Assembly (NCBI GenBank): GCA_028023455.1
Contig: JAQFVV010012498.1
Coordinates: 3,257,001-3,321,000, forward strand
Direction of reading: 5' to 3'
DNA length: 64,000 bases
Source: Epiperipatus broadwayi
Lineage: Eukaryota > Onychophora > Udeonychophora > Euonychophora > Peripatidae
A model generated the notes under the pieces. That model worked only from the letters and a program-made list of their open reading frames with translations. It had not been told where the DNA came from and ran no database searches. Position numbers and translations under genes: made by a program. Numbering within the stretch: position 1 is the stretch's first letter; the number at the start of each line of letters is the position of its first letter. This document shows positions 13,395 through 27,485 of the stretch, piece by piece.

Positions 13395-14145
13395 TTGTTA
13401 TTCCTAATATGTATTTCTCCATGTTTGTATTGTCTAAATTATCAGCAGTGCTCTTCTGTTAAGTGTCCATGATTCAGATCCATATATAATAAAACTGAGT
13501 AAAAACCATTCCCTTTTAAATATAAGAGCATATTGCCATTTAAAATTATTTCTGCCAAAAGCATTTCATTTAAACTTAATTCTATGAATAAGTCAATTTA
13601 ATATGTTTTAATTTGCAGTAATAATGTGAACATTTCATGATTATCATCTTTATTTTCTTTATAAGAAAACTTCCAATATTACTTTAATCTTTGTAGCATT
13701 AGCTGTTAATCATAATGTTTTGCTTTTATTCTATAATTCTTGAAACATTTACTAAAGCTCTGAAATATTACTCACAAAAATACCCAAATCACCTATAAAA
13801 TTTAGCTGCTTTAAATACTCTCTACATATATTTATTCCTTTATCTTTTTATTTTAATCCATAATATATATGTTTTTTGAAATGGCTGTAAGAGTTTTAAA
13901 AGTATGGATTTACCCTGACATATGCCCTTATCAATGCTAATCTTTTTATTATCACTATAACATATTTTGCATCTGTATTATGGTAGTCTAAAATTTTAAT
14001 GACTATGAAAATATTTATAGAATCAAATGCTTTTTCATAATTAAAATATTTAAACCATCATGCAACTAATACCCTTTTATTTTTTCTATAACTTTGTAAA
14101 TAGTAGAATATAATTAACTGACCTGAAATCATCTTCAAATGCTAT

Positions 14146-14176
<31 letters not shown>

Positions 14177-14480
14177 TTGTGGTTTGAATCTAAATTTGAT
14201 GTAGACAAATTATAATTATCTTAATAAATATCTTATATAGAACTTATGGAAGATTGGTCTGTAATTTCTAGTATCAATTTTTAATTTTTCTTAAATATCA
14301 ATATTATTTCTGTATTTTTCCAATTGTTTAGAACTATTTTTATCATTTAATCACCAATCATTTAATATATTTATTTATTTATTTATTTCTTCACGTGTTT
14401 CTATTAAGATATCAACAATAATTTCATAATTATTTTATGCTTTTTGTTTTCATAATAAGAATTTATTAAAAAGAATTGAA
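13395..14480 (-). pseudogene. Decayed LINE reverse transcriptase
   Basis: Minus-strand translation in shifting frames gives reverse-transcriptase landmarks in the correct order. Near 14320-14240 there is a NNW-KNTEIILIF-like stretch followed by a damaged YRPIS region. At 14041-14015 there is NYEKAFDSI, equivalent to RT motif A. Near 13932-13914 there is KGICQG, equivalent to RQGD. At about 13486-13441 there is YGSESWTLNRRALL, the thumb/C-terminal signature of LINE 'endonuclease-reverse transcriptase' proteins of the RTE-like kind. Many stops and shifts break it, so it is an ancient, dead 3' portion. The catalytic FADD box is only dimly visible. The clade is an inference; the RT identity is well supported by motif order. 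Confidence 0.75.
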
Positions 14481-14699
14481 TAGCTGAAATTTTGTAAAGT
14501 GGTTCAGCAATTTAATTAATAATGATATAAGATAATATAAAAAAATAAAGTCTAAAAATTGTAAAACAATATAACTTGTTTGATAAAAAAATGAAATTGC
14601 TATTAAAAAAAGAAGACATAATGAAATGTGTTGTATAGTTCTACAAATATTTATATATTAATTAAAGAATAATGAAACAAAGTAATTACTACAATTGCA

Positions 14700-14741
<42 letters not shown>

Positions 14742-15179
14742 GCCCTTTTGTATGGGTCACCATCTAATTTTTGTGCTGATCTATTAAAAATTTTAAATAT
14801 AAGATATATTTGAATATGTGATGTTGATTTTGCTTATGGTAATATTTCAAAGGATGTAATGAAAGCAATATATGAGTATTTTATATGTAAAATTGTGCTG
14901 ATATTGAGAGAGACATTTTAAAATGATGATGATTATAATATATAGTTGGAAAAATGGCTATAATCAATACTGCATTAATATATTTAATAAATAAGTGTTT
15001 AAAGCTAAAGTATGTAAAAGACAAATTAAAATTAAATGTATATGTTTATTGTTGATAAAATAATATTATAAGAGAATATAAATATTTTAATTATTATAAG
15101 TACTTAAATAAAAGACTAATATTTGATTTTAATAATATTGGATAATTATTTTAAAATCTGTTATAATATCTTATTTATT
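14481..15179. other. AT-rich DNA with (TA)n, no gene seen
   Basis: Contains a (TA)n at about 14703-14739. Nothing else recognised. Confidence 0.6.
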
Positions 15180-18100
15180 TTAAAAATATTTATTTTAAAA
15201 TGCAATTGTTAGTTTATTTTTAGACGATGGCAAGCGTTTCTTGTGTTATAAAGAACAGATGTTATACACACACATGCGTGGAAGTTGTCTAATAAAGTTG
15301 CATAACTATTTTAAAAAATCATGTTGTAAAATTTATAAATAATACGTGAGTTATCACGAAATAAAAATAAAGATATATTAATGTAGAATATTAAATCTGA
15401 TTTTAAAATATTGTTTTAAAAATATGACGTATAAAAAAATATTTAGTTTATTTAAAAATAATCTTATAAAGGTTAAAATTAAAATCAAGTAGAATAATAT
15501 ATATTTTTTTAAAAGTGTTTAATAGATTTAAATAAACGATAAGAATTATTTAAAAAAAACTGTAATAATGTAATAAATATTAAATATTAAATAAGTCATT
15601 ATTTATTTTTAATTTTGTGTTGTTGATAAATATGTAAATAAGCCAGCAAAGTTGATTGTTTAATCTACCAATCAAATGGGAAGTTTCTTCCGGTATAAAA
15701 GCTCAGTTCAATTGTTTGGAGAGGACTCTGTGATTGAATTTTCAAGTTAATTGTGCTATTAGAAAAATAGCTAAGTAAATTTATAGACGCTCTAAAATCA
15801 TTTTTTAAAAATTACAAGAGTGTCGTTGTAAATAATTTCTAAAAGTTTTAATATGATAGATATGCAGTGTTAATTTAATTTTTCCCAATCAGCCGTCTCT
15901 AAATTGAAGCTCAATTTGCAAGCAAATGGTCATGGAAACATCATATATAGTGAAAATATATCAGAAACTTTACCTTAGAAATATGACAAACGCTGGATTA
16001 GTTCGGAAAATTAAGAGATGGAGAAAAATAGTATTTTGGACAGTATATAATTTTAAAAGCTAATTAATAGTGATTATTGGAAAATAGATATTTTAGAGAA
16101 TAAAATACTTCATATGAAGAAAGTATTTTTGCAAGCTCTAAATTTAAAATATATGTCTTAAGTAAAGATATTGAAAATGAAAGTAGTTTTATAAATACTT
16201 GCCTTGTTAAGTCTTTCTGTTTAAAAGACTGAATGTTGATGATTTTAAAGGCAAATCAATTGAAATATAATTAGCTAAAAATCTTAATATAATAAAATTA
16301 TTATATTGAAATAATTTAAACGCAGGTCGTTTATAAATAAAGTAGCTTATTCTTACCTAGATATGTTGATAAGAAATGCGCAAGTGATACGTGGACGTCC
16401 AAGTTAATTTAAAAATAATTAAATATAAATTTTTATAAACTATAGACTAAATTAAAATAATAACTTTTGAATAATATTTTTAAAAGAACTAAACCAGGAT
16501 CAGATAAACTATTTTAATTTTATTAACTTTTGTTTTGGTTTTAAAAAAAACATTTACGTTTTCATAAACTTTTAACAACACGTGATGGACCGGAAACAGG
16601 AAATGTTGTGCTAGTGAATATGTGCCTAGGATTTTAAAAAAACTTTATGGTGGAAAAGAAAACATCGATGGAGTCATGTAATATAATTTTTGTTTATTTA
16701 TCTAATATAAAAGTTAAATAATATTAATCTATTAAAAATAAGATAGGTACATTTCTTAAAATTAATAATTAAAGTGATATAATAATTAATTGCATAAGTT
16801 TATCTTATGATTAATATAAAACGTAATATGTTAAAGAATGATTGTAAGTATAAATGTAATTTATTCTATGAAGCTGTAATTCCGAAGAATATTGGAAGAT
16901 GGACTGTACATTAGGACATTATTGATGGTAAAAATTGTATAATAATAATAATTTTAATGTATTTAATATGTTTTCTTTAGATCAACCGAATGATATGTTA
17001 TTTTGAATGAATGTATGGTTATTTTAAAAAATACACACACATTATATTGGCAGTGACAGTTTTATTTAAATATGCATAATTGAATTTATGATATAAATAT
17101 GATACAACATTACATAAAAAGCTTAGAAATAATTATATGATTCTTTCGTAAATAAATTTTGATTTTTATTTATTATTATTATTATGTTGGAGTATTAAAA
17201 TTATATTTATTATTCATATCGGTAATTATTTTATTTAAAAGTTAGGAAGAGATTTCAAAGTTTATATTTTATTATATTTTATTGGATAAATTAAGTTAAG
17301 TTTTATGTAGAAGTTTATGTTTGAGTTAAAGGTTTACTGAATATGATGAAGTATAAATAGTTTTGAATAATTAGTATTCATGTAAAGTAGATAGTTGTTT
17401 TCCCGGAAAGTTTAAATAAGTTTTAAAGGATGTTTTTGTAGATAGAAATTTATTGGGAAGGAGTAGTATAACACATGGATTAAAGTAATAATTTCACACA
17501 GAAAAGAATCATAGAATTTATCTAATATAGTGCTTTATAAATTTGTAATTGATGAATACTTTAAATATTATTATTTTAACAGTACATATATGTAATGCAT
17601 ATTTAATAAAAACATATAGCATGAATTGCATTAAGTGAAATATAAAAGTATAATCAATTATTTGTTATTACATTACAAGGATACATTAGTTTCTATATTA
17701 TGCTATTAAAGTAATGCTGATAATAAAGTAAACACATACTAGTACATTATAAACTGAAAAATAGCAATACTTAAGTGATGTAGCAATTTAATTAATAAAG
17801 TTTAATTGTTTACATATGCTACATAAAGATTGTTTACATAAATTTTTTGTGTAATAATTGAAGTTTACTGATATTTATTTAAAGTCTGAATTTTGAAAAT
17901 ATATTTCAATATTATTAGTATAGTATTTTAAAAGAATGTATAGATTATTTAATAGGAGTATGAGTTAATAACAGTGTAAACATTTTTGTATTATTATTTT
18001 CTTAATTTTATTTTCTTTGTTTTTTCATAAGTTGAACTGTAAATATTGTAAATAAATTCTTAATCAAAGTTAATGTAAATAAATTTATCTAATTTGTTTT

Positions 18101-18180
18101 AAAAGTGTGTCGAGTTCATTATTTTGCACCACAGCATTTGACAGCAGATAATTTGAAGAAACATAATATTTGCACAATGT
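15180..18180 (+). other. Possible LTR-like unit, unproven
   Basis: About 3 kb without an ORF, with the promoter-like site at 15694, scattered AATAAA words towards the right (about 18050) and a boundary-like CACCACA then GCATTTGACAGC near 18131-18150. The latter could be an LTR end followed by a primer-binding site, but no second copy lies in the window and no terminal repeat was matched. Confidence 0.25.
15667..15740 (+). promoter_or_regulatory. Core promoter-like TATA with CCAAT
   Basis: ACCAATCA at 15667-15674 and TATAAAAG at 15694-15701 in a GC-richer context (CCGGTATAAAAGC), with GGACTC about 30 nt after the TATA. By comparison with the LTR promoters in this window it could be the U3/R junction of another LTR. 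No open frame follows. Confidence 0.4.
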
Positions 18181-18997
18181 GAATTTATTAATATTATTTA
18201 GAAATAAATACAATATTTTCCAGATATCATTTTATAAGAATTGATTGACATTAACATATAATATTATTATGGTCATAGGATAATTATAATGCATAATATA
18301 AGAGTACAATATTATTTATTGCCACAGATTATTAAATCATAAGATTTTGATCTATTCCAAAATTAAGATACTATATGAAGATAAAAGATATACACATGAT
18401 TACTTATTTATTTAATGATTGATGATATAACCAAAATAAATAAGACTAAGTTATACCCTAGGATTAGTATTGAGTATTATTATTATTAGTATAAGTTAGG
18501 TGTATTTAGGTTTGATATAAAATCCCATATCATACTTATTTACATGAGTTATCATTACTTTAAGATAATTAGAAGAACCTGAGATTATTTAATTATATTT
18601 TAAAAAATTAAAAGTTAAGATTTATTTATTTTATTATTATTAAAGATAGTTTATTTTATTTTAAAGTCATAAGAATGCTATAGAGGTAGTAGTAAGTTAG
18701 TAAGGAGGTGATAGTATTCTTATGCCATTGAGACAATATGTTTTTGGAAGATATTGACTTAATGTAAATCTACTTATTACTTTGTAACTTTACTTCACAG
18801 TCTCATGATTTAGTTAAATACTTATTAATTAGTATATAATCTAGAACTATATTGATTTTGATAATTGATAATAAATTTAATTAGAATATGATAGTATAAA
18901 AATAAATTAAAGGTAGATATGCAAATTTTAATTAAGCATTATGATTTAATTGAGCTAGTCGTATTTCAAATTATATTATACATCGAGAAGTAAGGGT

Positions 18998-19079
<82 letters not shown>

Positions 19080-20007
19080 CAGTACAACGATAAAATGTTT
19101 TAGAATAACAATAAATTTTATTTCTACTCAGTTTTTATATCGCTTTATAAAACTCTTATAAATCAAATTATAAATTGAATATTGATTAGCTTAATCAAAT
19201 ATTCCTAAATTAAAGTATTTTTGCTTTGAGTTAAAATATTTTATTTTATCAAAAATTTCAATTTTTTATTCAAAAGAATGAAGTAAAATTATGATTGCAA
19301 TGCAAATTATTAATAAAAATTTTGAAGCAAAATTATATTGTTTAAGATATATATAATTTTATTATATAATTAAAAATTCCCAGTTGATGTGTGTGTTTTT
19401 TAATATTTTCACAAAATTGCGACTATAAGAAATATAAAAGAGGAAATCAAATTAAAGTTGTATGAACTCAATTAAATACATGACCGCAAGTAATTCCGGA
19501 GTTAGGAAAAAAAAATAAATCTTACATGCACAAGATATACAATTTAAGTAATAAATTCAATGTAGTGAAATAATTTTTAAAACATCGTTTGTACTATTTT
19601 TATATAGTTTTTTTATAAACTTCGTTTTATTACATTATTGATAATAAAAAGTAATTTTTGTTAATATATATAATCATGCGACAAAATATATAAATATGTT
19701 AATGTATAGAATGAATGGAAAATAAAAATAAAATACACCAACGCACAGAAATATAGTTTAAGAGATCTCTATTTTCTTTATCAGCTATGTTAGAAATAAA
19801 AATATTGTCTAATTAATAATTACATATCAATTAGATTTTAATCATTGATTGATTATTATTTCATGCTTACATATAGTGATGACACTTATAATATTATGAA
19901 TGTTTAAACACATGTACAACATTTTTTTAATATATACTTAGACAAATTACATGACTGAAAGTTTAGTTTTATTAGCAAAGCTAAAGATTACGAGATATAT
20001 ATATATA
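18181..20007. other. AT-rich DNA with long (TA)n, no gene seen
   Basis: A (TA)n tract with one interruption at about 19002-19079, and a short (TA)n at about 19995-20007 that is the left flank of the 12-kb retrotransposon. Confidence 0.7.
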
Positions 20008-23000
20008 TTCTAACCCACCAATCGAAGACGTTTCTATTAAAAATAAACGAGCGCATTCCATCAAGGGAAATCGGAAAGCCTAAACTCTTCCGTGTATGCT
20101 TCTAAAGAATTCGGGTAGCAAACCCTCTATTTCCCAATATAGCTCGACGTTAGGTTAGTTATAATAATTCAGCTACAGAGATATGCAGTTCAGACAGAGA
20201 TAGAGAAAAAAAAATTATCATTAATAAAATAAAAAAAAAATTTAGAATAAACTAACATTCTTTCTCTATCCAAAACACATTCTCTGAGCTGTAAGTACTT
20301 GCACTGTTCGACAATAATGATGATGATTTCATGTCATTGTTAATATTACCGACTAAAATTAAACATTCATTAATTTGCCAATATGATCTCAATATTTTAT
20401 TATTATACAATCAAAAGTTTCAATCTCTTTAGCCATGCCACGTTTGTAATATCGATCATAATTAATCTATTCTTAATTTAAAAGCACTTATAATAATGAC
20501 ACTAATCTCAGGGTTCTCTGTTATATTTAAGAAAATGCTCGGCAATATTGCGTTGTCGCATATGACTGACATTCTGGTCGGCTATAGGAAACATTTAACT
20601 TATTTAAATTCCAGGTGTCTTCATCCACGTATCAACTATTATAATATTTAACGAGATGATAACCATATTCAATAACAACACATAATTTTGAATAATACAG
20701 CCAATTTATAATCCAGAATCTCAGTCTGAATGATGAAAAGACAAGGGTGCTTTTGTGTCCTTCCATCATCCATGACAACACAACAATTTAGCTAAGTTTT
20801 ATTACTTAGACACTTCACTTAAATGTGTATGGAACAATGTGCAATCAAAACCTACTAGTTTGGGAATAAAGTGATTTTACACACACCTAAAATAAATGTT
20901 CTGGTCTGAAGTTTCAATTCCACAAATAATTCTTATTAAATTAAAAAAAAATATATATATAATGAAATATTCTGATCTGCTTACAATTGTCTATCTGGTG
21001 TATTGAATTTAAGATTTCATAAATAATTTTGGACTCAAGAAAGTATTGCAAGTATTATGCAGATACACTTTTATTTAGCACACAAGAAAAATGACTCAAA
21101 ACAGCTTGTAACAAGACTATAATTTATTATTAAATTTTAACAATATTCTAATTTATTATTACAGTTTAACAAAACTATCCTTTAGGATTAACATAATAAA
21201 CAAACATATACAATTTATTCGATCCCATATGGATAAAACAAAATATAACTAATAGTAATTTGTCTATGCTTTTAGACTTGGATTCGAACTACTTCTTCAT
21301 CTTCTTTTTACATTTATGCAAATTGAATATAACAAAATAAATATTATTATCGATACATTAACTAATCTGTTTAGTGTATCTTCTATGAACGGCTGCTTAA
21401 CTTTATTCACTAACTATTTGTTTTAAAAATACAAATAATCTGATTCTAGGCACTGCGTACAAACAATTTTTATTATCATATCTTTAACTAAATGATAGTT
21501 TTTATTTAGATAACTTATTATAATTTATGGGTTATTTATCAGAAGTTACACTTATTATTTTTAATGTTTACCTTAATAACAACTGAAGTTGTTATACACA
21601 CTGTTTTTCTCAGTATAAGTTATATTGTGAGTGCTACTTAATAATTAACTAGAATTAAACCTAGTATTTGAACCCTCCGTTGGCAAACAAAAAAAATTTT
21701 TAAATCACACAGTTTTAAAAATTACTCTCTCCATTGACTTACGTGTGGATTACCCGCACTATTCCGTCGCACAATCCAGACATTGATCATATATACTAGC
21801 ACGCTATTTTTACTAAATGGATCATAAGGAATTAATCTCCAGTATACCCATTATCTTGCCGTAACTTTCTGAATAAACACAATATTCATCACCTTCCATG
21901 GTGGAATTACCTCTATTTTCTCATGAGGAATATGGAATAATACCGTAAATATGTAGAGTTAACGACTACCTTAAAATAGTTTGGTGGGTCCTTGCCTCTT
22001 TTTTGGGCATAATAGGAACACACACCAATTCTAATCCTCTCATGGGATTTTAATGAACGAAATACAATAAATACGGTATAAATTGCTGATCGTCCTAACT
22101 CTGGGAAGCGATCGCTTGGGTTATAACCATACCCGAATTCTAGATTTATTTATTCCCCTCATGGAAAATAAAGCTTTTGGGGAGATTATTTTCCATCCCT
22201 CAAAATAGATACATTACAATTGTTACTAATGTGAATCTTAATCATATACTGATGCTATTCGGGGCAAGACAAGCAAATACACTAATTACACTAAATTTAT
22301 ATTCCGGGGTATACTAAGATCAACGTCTGTAATCAATGGATAATACAGAATAAACCATAATAATTTTCGCCTTTGCCAAAGAAACATTCAACAAGTAATT
22401 GGTAATATAGTATTTTGAACTAAATTAAGTGAATGCGTTAATAAAAAAAATAATTGGGAATAAATTCCGCAATTAACATAGTATAAATTTGTTTCAAACT
22501 TTAAATAAGTAATATCCTGTATAGCACTTCTCTTTAATTACTTCTGATAATTTTAACTAGATATTTTACCTATTAAGTATCTAAATTTTTCTACTTTTAC
22601 GCATTTAACATATAAATTTATACCCATAATTGCATATCATAAGTAAACACATTTTATAAAAAATATTTTCCATGTCAAATATAAATTTAACCTAGAATAA
22701 TTAAAGGAAAACATACCTTTATGATTACAAGGTCATTTAAATACTACTTGACTATACATCTTTTAACCTGTTGATAAAAAAAAATATACATAATTTTACA
22801 AATTAAAAAAAAAATCATTACTTAACAATTGCTTATTATCTCTCTAGAAAAATGTTTTTTTTTTTTTTGTTGGGCAATTTATCTAGATGAAGAACTTGAT
22901 CCTTTTGTAGTTCACGAAGCAAAATTTAAAATAAGAAACACATTTTATTATTTCATTTCTATAAAAGTTGCCTCCATTCTGGTGCATTTAATAAATCAAG

Positions 23001-24578
23001 CAAAGAAAACATAGCAGCGTTGGGTGTTAACTCTTCCTTGAATTAACTTATATAATTTTGGGATCCAAGAAAAACAATACATATTTTAACATGACGAATA
23101 TTTGACGATTGACGATCACATATACAATTCTTTTCTTTTTACTATTGGCGATACGTATCATTTTTATTTAGCTAGCTGGCTTAAGAATAAAACTAATGTG
23201 CGACTTTTCCAAAATATATTATTATAAGGACTGCAGCTGACTTACGTAGATATAAAGTTTTAATGACTCTAGTTGAGGTACAATATAACATATTATATCA
23301 GAACTATAATTAAGTCACCAAGGTTTATAGTTTTTATTCCCACTCTAGGAATTGTAATTGGTCTTTAATAAGGAATTCTCCGTAAAATATGCACATACAA
23401 AATTTTTTTATGTTTGCCTTGAGAAAATTCATATTTTCTTTTTTTTTTTAAAATATACAGGTGCATACGTAAATATCCTTGATCATTAATATTATTTTTA
23501 GATAATTTTCATTGAATAAAACATATTTTAATGTGGGGAGCTTACATTATTTTTTAAACGCAGACAATTTCTGTTAGAAAGAGCGTGAAATGTTTCTCGT
23601 TAACTTCCTTTGACTTTTATAATATTTCTTTTAATTATAATTTTTCTTTTATACCATGAAAAAATTATTAAATAAGGTAAAGTTAACAAATAATTATTTA
23701 TTTCCTGGAAATTACTTATATTACTTATTTTAAATATAATGATGTTTTCCGTGATTACTGTAGTCAATACGGTCATTTTGAACTTTAGCATACGATAGTA
23801 TATTTTTGCGTATAAAAAGCTTTAAAATAGGTAGATGGTCACAGACAACAGAATATCCTATCAATTAAGATTAGCCACACATGATATTATTAAACATTTA
23901 TTGGACTTATATTTATTTCTGCAATAAAAAATATAAAAAATTTGTTACCGAATTTCAGTACTGCTTCCTTCTTGCAAAACTAATGTCAGACTAAACTTTC
24001 CTCAATTTTTTGGCGGTCTTGTTTTAGCGACCTCTTACAGAGAAAAAAATCATTTAATTATACATAAACAAAAGAAAGGAAAAAAAAAAACTTATTACAG
24101 TCATATATTTTTCTGTATGGTTTAAATGGATTACAGGGTAATTTGACAAATAATGAAAAATAATAAATACATTTAATTAACAATGTTTATTAGTGGTGTA
24201 TATTTCTGTATACATTATTATCTAAATAATTTAAAAATTACCAGAAGCTATTGTGTGTTATGATAAGATACTCATCTATCCTCCCCCTCTACCCATCTAA
24301 AATCAATTACTGTTTATAATATATACTTTTATACTATATTTAATTGCTCTTATGGTTAATATTTTTAATTAAATTATTCATGCTCTTTTTCAAAATGACA
24401 TCAAATTACTAAATTTATTAGTTATTTGCTTAAAACATGTTAAAGTGAGTAAATAGCATACTTTATTAATCACTTAATATTATTACTATTTTACTTTTTT
24501 ATTTTCTAGAAAAGGATAGCATTGTTTTCCTGTGGAAACGATGCTAAATAAACCAAGTGTCAATAACACTAGGTTACA
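20008..24578 (-). repeat. 3' LTR (4571 nt)
   Basis: Direct repeat of 27486-32053. It is preceded on the minus strand by the polypurine tract. The 63-codon minus-strand frame at 23600-23791 corresponds to 31080-31283 in the other LTR. Confidence 0.93.
24517..24546. repeat. Hairpin near LTR outer end
   Basis: TAGCATTGTTTTCC and GGAAACGATGCTA pair across a TGT-type loop (one wobble, one bulge). The same hairpin is at 31992-32021 in the other LTR, 32-62 nt from the U3 terminus. Confidence 0.7.
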
Positions 24579-24590
24579 ATTCTCCCACCG
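24579..24590 (-). other. Polypurine tract
   Basis: The minus strand reads CGGTGGGAGAAT directly before the 3' LTR start TGTAACC, the expected position and composition for plus-strand priming. Confidence 0.7.
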
Positions 24591-24807
24591 TTAGGAAAAA
24601 ATAAAAAATAAAATAACACATACATTTAATATTTCTTATTGTATTGCTAGGTCTATATCATACTTCTCTTAGAAGTTAATAAATTCAATCTTACAGATTT
24701 AATTTTGTTTAGGATATGGTAGTAAGCTTCGGGCATTATAGGTACCTCATGTTCCATCAGGGGTTGAGATCCTTTTTTTTAATGCCCCGCTATCTTTACT
24801 ACCTTGG

Positions 24808-26922
24808 TTATGTTTTCTTTAGTATCGTGGTGATACCACTACTAGAAGGTTGATTCTCATTTAGAATCCTTCTTTTCACTGTCGGTCTACTGATGTGGCT
24901 ATTTGGTCTACTATAGGAATTCGTCCTATAATATCCCTTTTCTTTACTTAACTTCCTTTTTCCCACATAGGACCTATCTGTAAAATTAATATTGTTTACC
25001 ATAGGATGGGTGTCCCTATTTATTCTGCTCCTATGATCCATATTTCTATCACTAGTTTCTAGCGTGTCCAAAATCTCGACTACTTCCTCTATTGTATGCC
25101 TGTCCACAGCAATTAAGACCTGCTCGATATGCCTCGGTAAATTATGACGAATTATGCGTACAATTTGGGTCTCAGACAACGGATAAGCGGTCAACATTTT
25201 CAGTTTGACGGCCTGACTTCTGAAAAATTGAGTGTAACTGCCTTTATTTGCCTGGTACCTTTCCTGAGATATTTGATACCTGAGGTTGTCTTGATGGTCT
25301 TCCCCCCAAAAACTAGCTAACATGAGATATTTAAAGTCCCCATACGTTTCCGGTTTTATAAATAACGATTGCCACCAATCTTTAGAGGCAGAACATAAAT
25401 GGTTTGTGGCAATGGTGATCTTCTCTACCTCAGACAAATGACATGAGGTGAACAATTCGTCTAAATTTTGGAGATATTCATGTGGATTCTCCAGGTATTC
25501 TCCTTTAAAAAATTTTATTTTAAGGAATTTCAAAGCCATAGAACTATTAATTTCGGGCTCCAACATGACTTTATGTCTGGCCTCAGCCAATGGATTATAC
25601 ATTGATTCAACTGGGCTGATCATTGTATGTAATTCAGAGATTACGGGTTGATTATGGTCATTATTAATTTCTTTAACCTTAGTTTCAGATACATTTCTAC
25701 TATGAATAACTTTATCCATATTAAGGTCCAGAGCTTTCATATGATTTTCTAATCCCAATTTATAATTTTGCCATTCACAATCTATTCTTGTAGAACTGTC
25801 CTTAAGACCTACATTTAAATTTTGAATTTGTTGCTTTAGCTGGTTAATAGTTTCATCTTTCTCTAACTCCAGTTTATCTTCTAGTCTTTGATATAGTGTA
25901 TTCTCATACTGATTCATATATTCCCCTATTTCCTCTTTAAGATCATTTTGTAATATTTGTGAATTATTCTTTACTATCTCATTAAACTGTTCTACTTTTC
26001 CTAGAACTTGAATTAGCTCACTTTTTATATTTTTATTAATTTCACATTGGGTTTCATCTTGGATTTCTAACTTAGTTATTCTGCTAGTAATCTGGCTCTG
26101 ACATCCTATTGCTATATTGTCAGGTTCAAGAGTTATATTTTGGACTTCTTCTTTTAAGTTTCTAAACTAACTCCTAGTACTATCTAATTCTCCTTTTATG
26201 CATTCTATTTTATCCTTAACTTCACTGTTTAATTCTACATATTGGGTTATGAAGTCCTGTTGAATAGTTTCAATCATATTTTCGGCCCTTTCCGACTTTA
26301 TTTTTATTTCTTTCTTAATTTTTATTTCTAGTTTTTCGGAGGCCACTTTTGACTCTTCAATATAGTTCTTTAACTCTTCCTTTAGGTCTTTGATCTCCTG
26401 TAGGTGATTGTCTATTTTACTGTCCAAATTTTGAATTTGATTCTTCAATTCAGTTTTTAATTCAACATTGGAATTTCTTATTTGATTTTCTATTTTACTT
26501 TCTAATTCAATATTTGAATTTCTTATTTGACTTTCTATTTTACTTTCTAATTCACTGTTTGAATTTTTAATTTGATTTTCTAATTCACTATTGGAATTTT
26601 TAATTTGATTTTCTAATTCACTATTGGAATTTTTAATTTGATTTTTTAATTCGCTATTTAATTGTTGTACTTGACTTTCTATTTTACTTTCTGAGTTTCA
26701 GATCTGTGCAGACAAATTTTGTAATATTGTAAGTATTTGGATTTGCTCATCCCCAGGTAGATCTTTATCTACTTTAGCTTTTTTCGGACTAACTTCATCT
26801 AAAAATTCTTGTTCCTCTCTTACTTTTACATGAAAATGTGGAGTTTGGGTATCCGGGGATTGGAGCTCTTGGGATTCTCCCAAATCCTCTAAAATATCCT
26901 GAATATCTGGGTTTTCACTCAT
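24808..26922 (-). pseudogene. gag: Retrotransposon gag (705-codon frame, two in-frame stops)
   Basis: A single minus-strand frame runs from ATG at 26922 to the stop at 24808, interrupted only by TGA (26700-26698) and TAG (26169-26167); I checked 26697-26602 and 26166-25918 codon by codon and the frame is otherwise open. The N-terminal part is acidic and mixed. The middle is a long coiled coil with 11-residue repeats (ENELSNSNIKNQI-like) encoded by 33-bp tandem units near 26575-26660. The last 369 codons (from 25917) contain a Retrotrans_gag-type capsid region at residues 134-290: FFKGE, a WW pair at 181-182, and a helical LSETQIV-RHNLP stretch. The C-terminus is basic and lacks a CCHC zinc knuckle. 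Gag would assemble the particle. The stops could be decay, or readthrough sites. Confidence 0.85.
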
Positions 26923-27466
26923 ATTTAATATTTAACTTTTTCTGTTATTTGACAGTACTGAAATTAGTAATGAACTATTAATAATATTGATAAGCAATTA
27001 TTGAAAAGATATCCTGCCTCTATGCCTCTCCTATCAAAACAATCTACACCAAAAACTATGTTCTAATATTTACTATCTCTAAACTTTCATCATTAACTAC
27101 TGAATATTCTTTTCTCATATGCTACTTGGTCCATAGAAATCTCATCAAACCATTATGTAATATGGTATAAGTACTAATCATACCATCATACAAACAGATC
27201 AACATAAATGATAAATCATTACAATACTTTATGGAATTATTTGCAGACCATACCACTATAAACTAACAAATTTATTTATTCAGTGGCAAAAGATTATGTT
27301 TTAAAATAGACATTCATATAATATTTTATGGCTAAAGAAACAATTTATCCTTGGCAAACATTTTCACTCAATGAACAATTAATTCATTCACGTGCAAATA
27401 CTATTTATATTTATTTCAAGAAAATTCTACCAAATTCTTCGTGGCTAGCTATAACCATCGAAGGCC

Positions 27467-27484
27467 CCTGTAGTTGGGCGGCCA
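27467..27484 (-). other. Candidate primer-binding site
   Basis: Immediately inside the 5' LTR the minus strand reads TGGCCGCCCAACTACAGG. It starts with TGG, as expected for pairing with a tRNA CCA end, and resembles a lysine-tRNA-type site (TGGCGCCCAAC) apart from one extra C. The exact tRNA is not established. Confidence 0.65.
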
Positions 27485-27485
27485 T

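Noticed and set aside
22829-23014. Plus-strand LTR frame with an LDEELDPFVVHEAKF-like stretch
   Set aside because: Present in the other LTR (30311-30526) but frameshifted after about 30 codons and antisense to the element; no family recognised.
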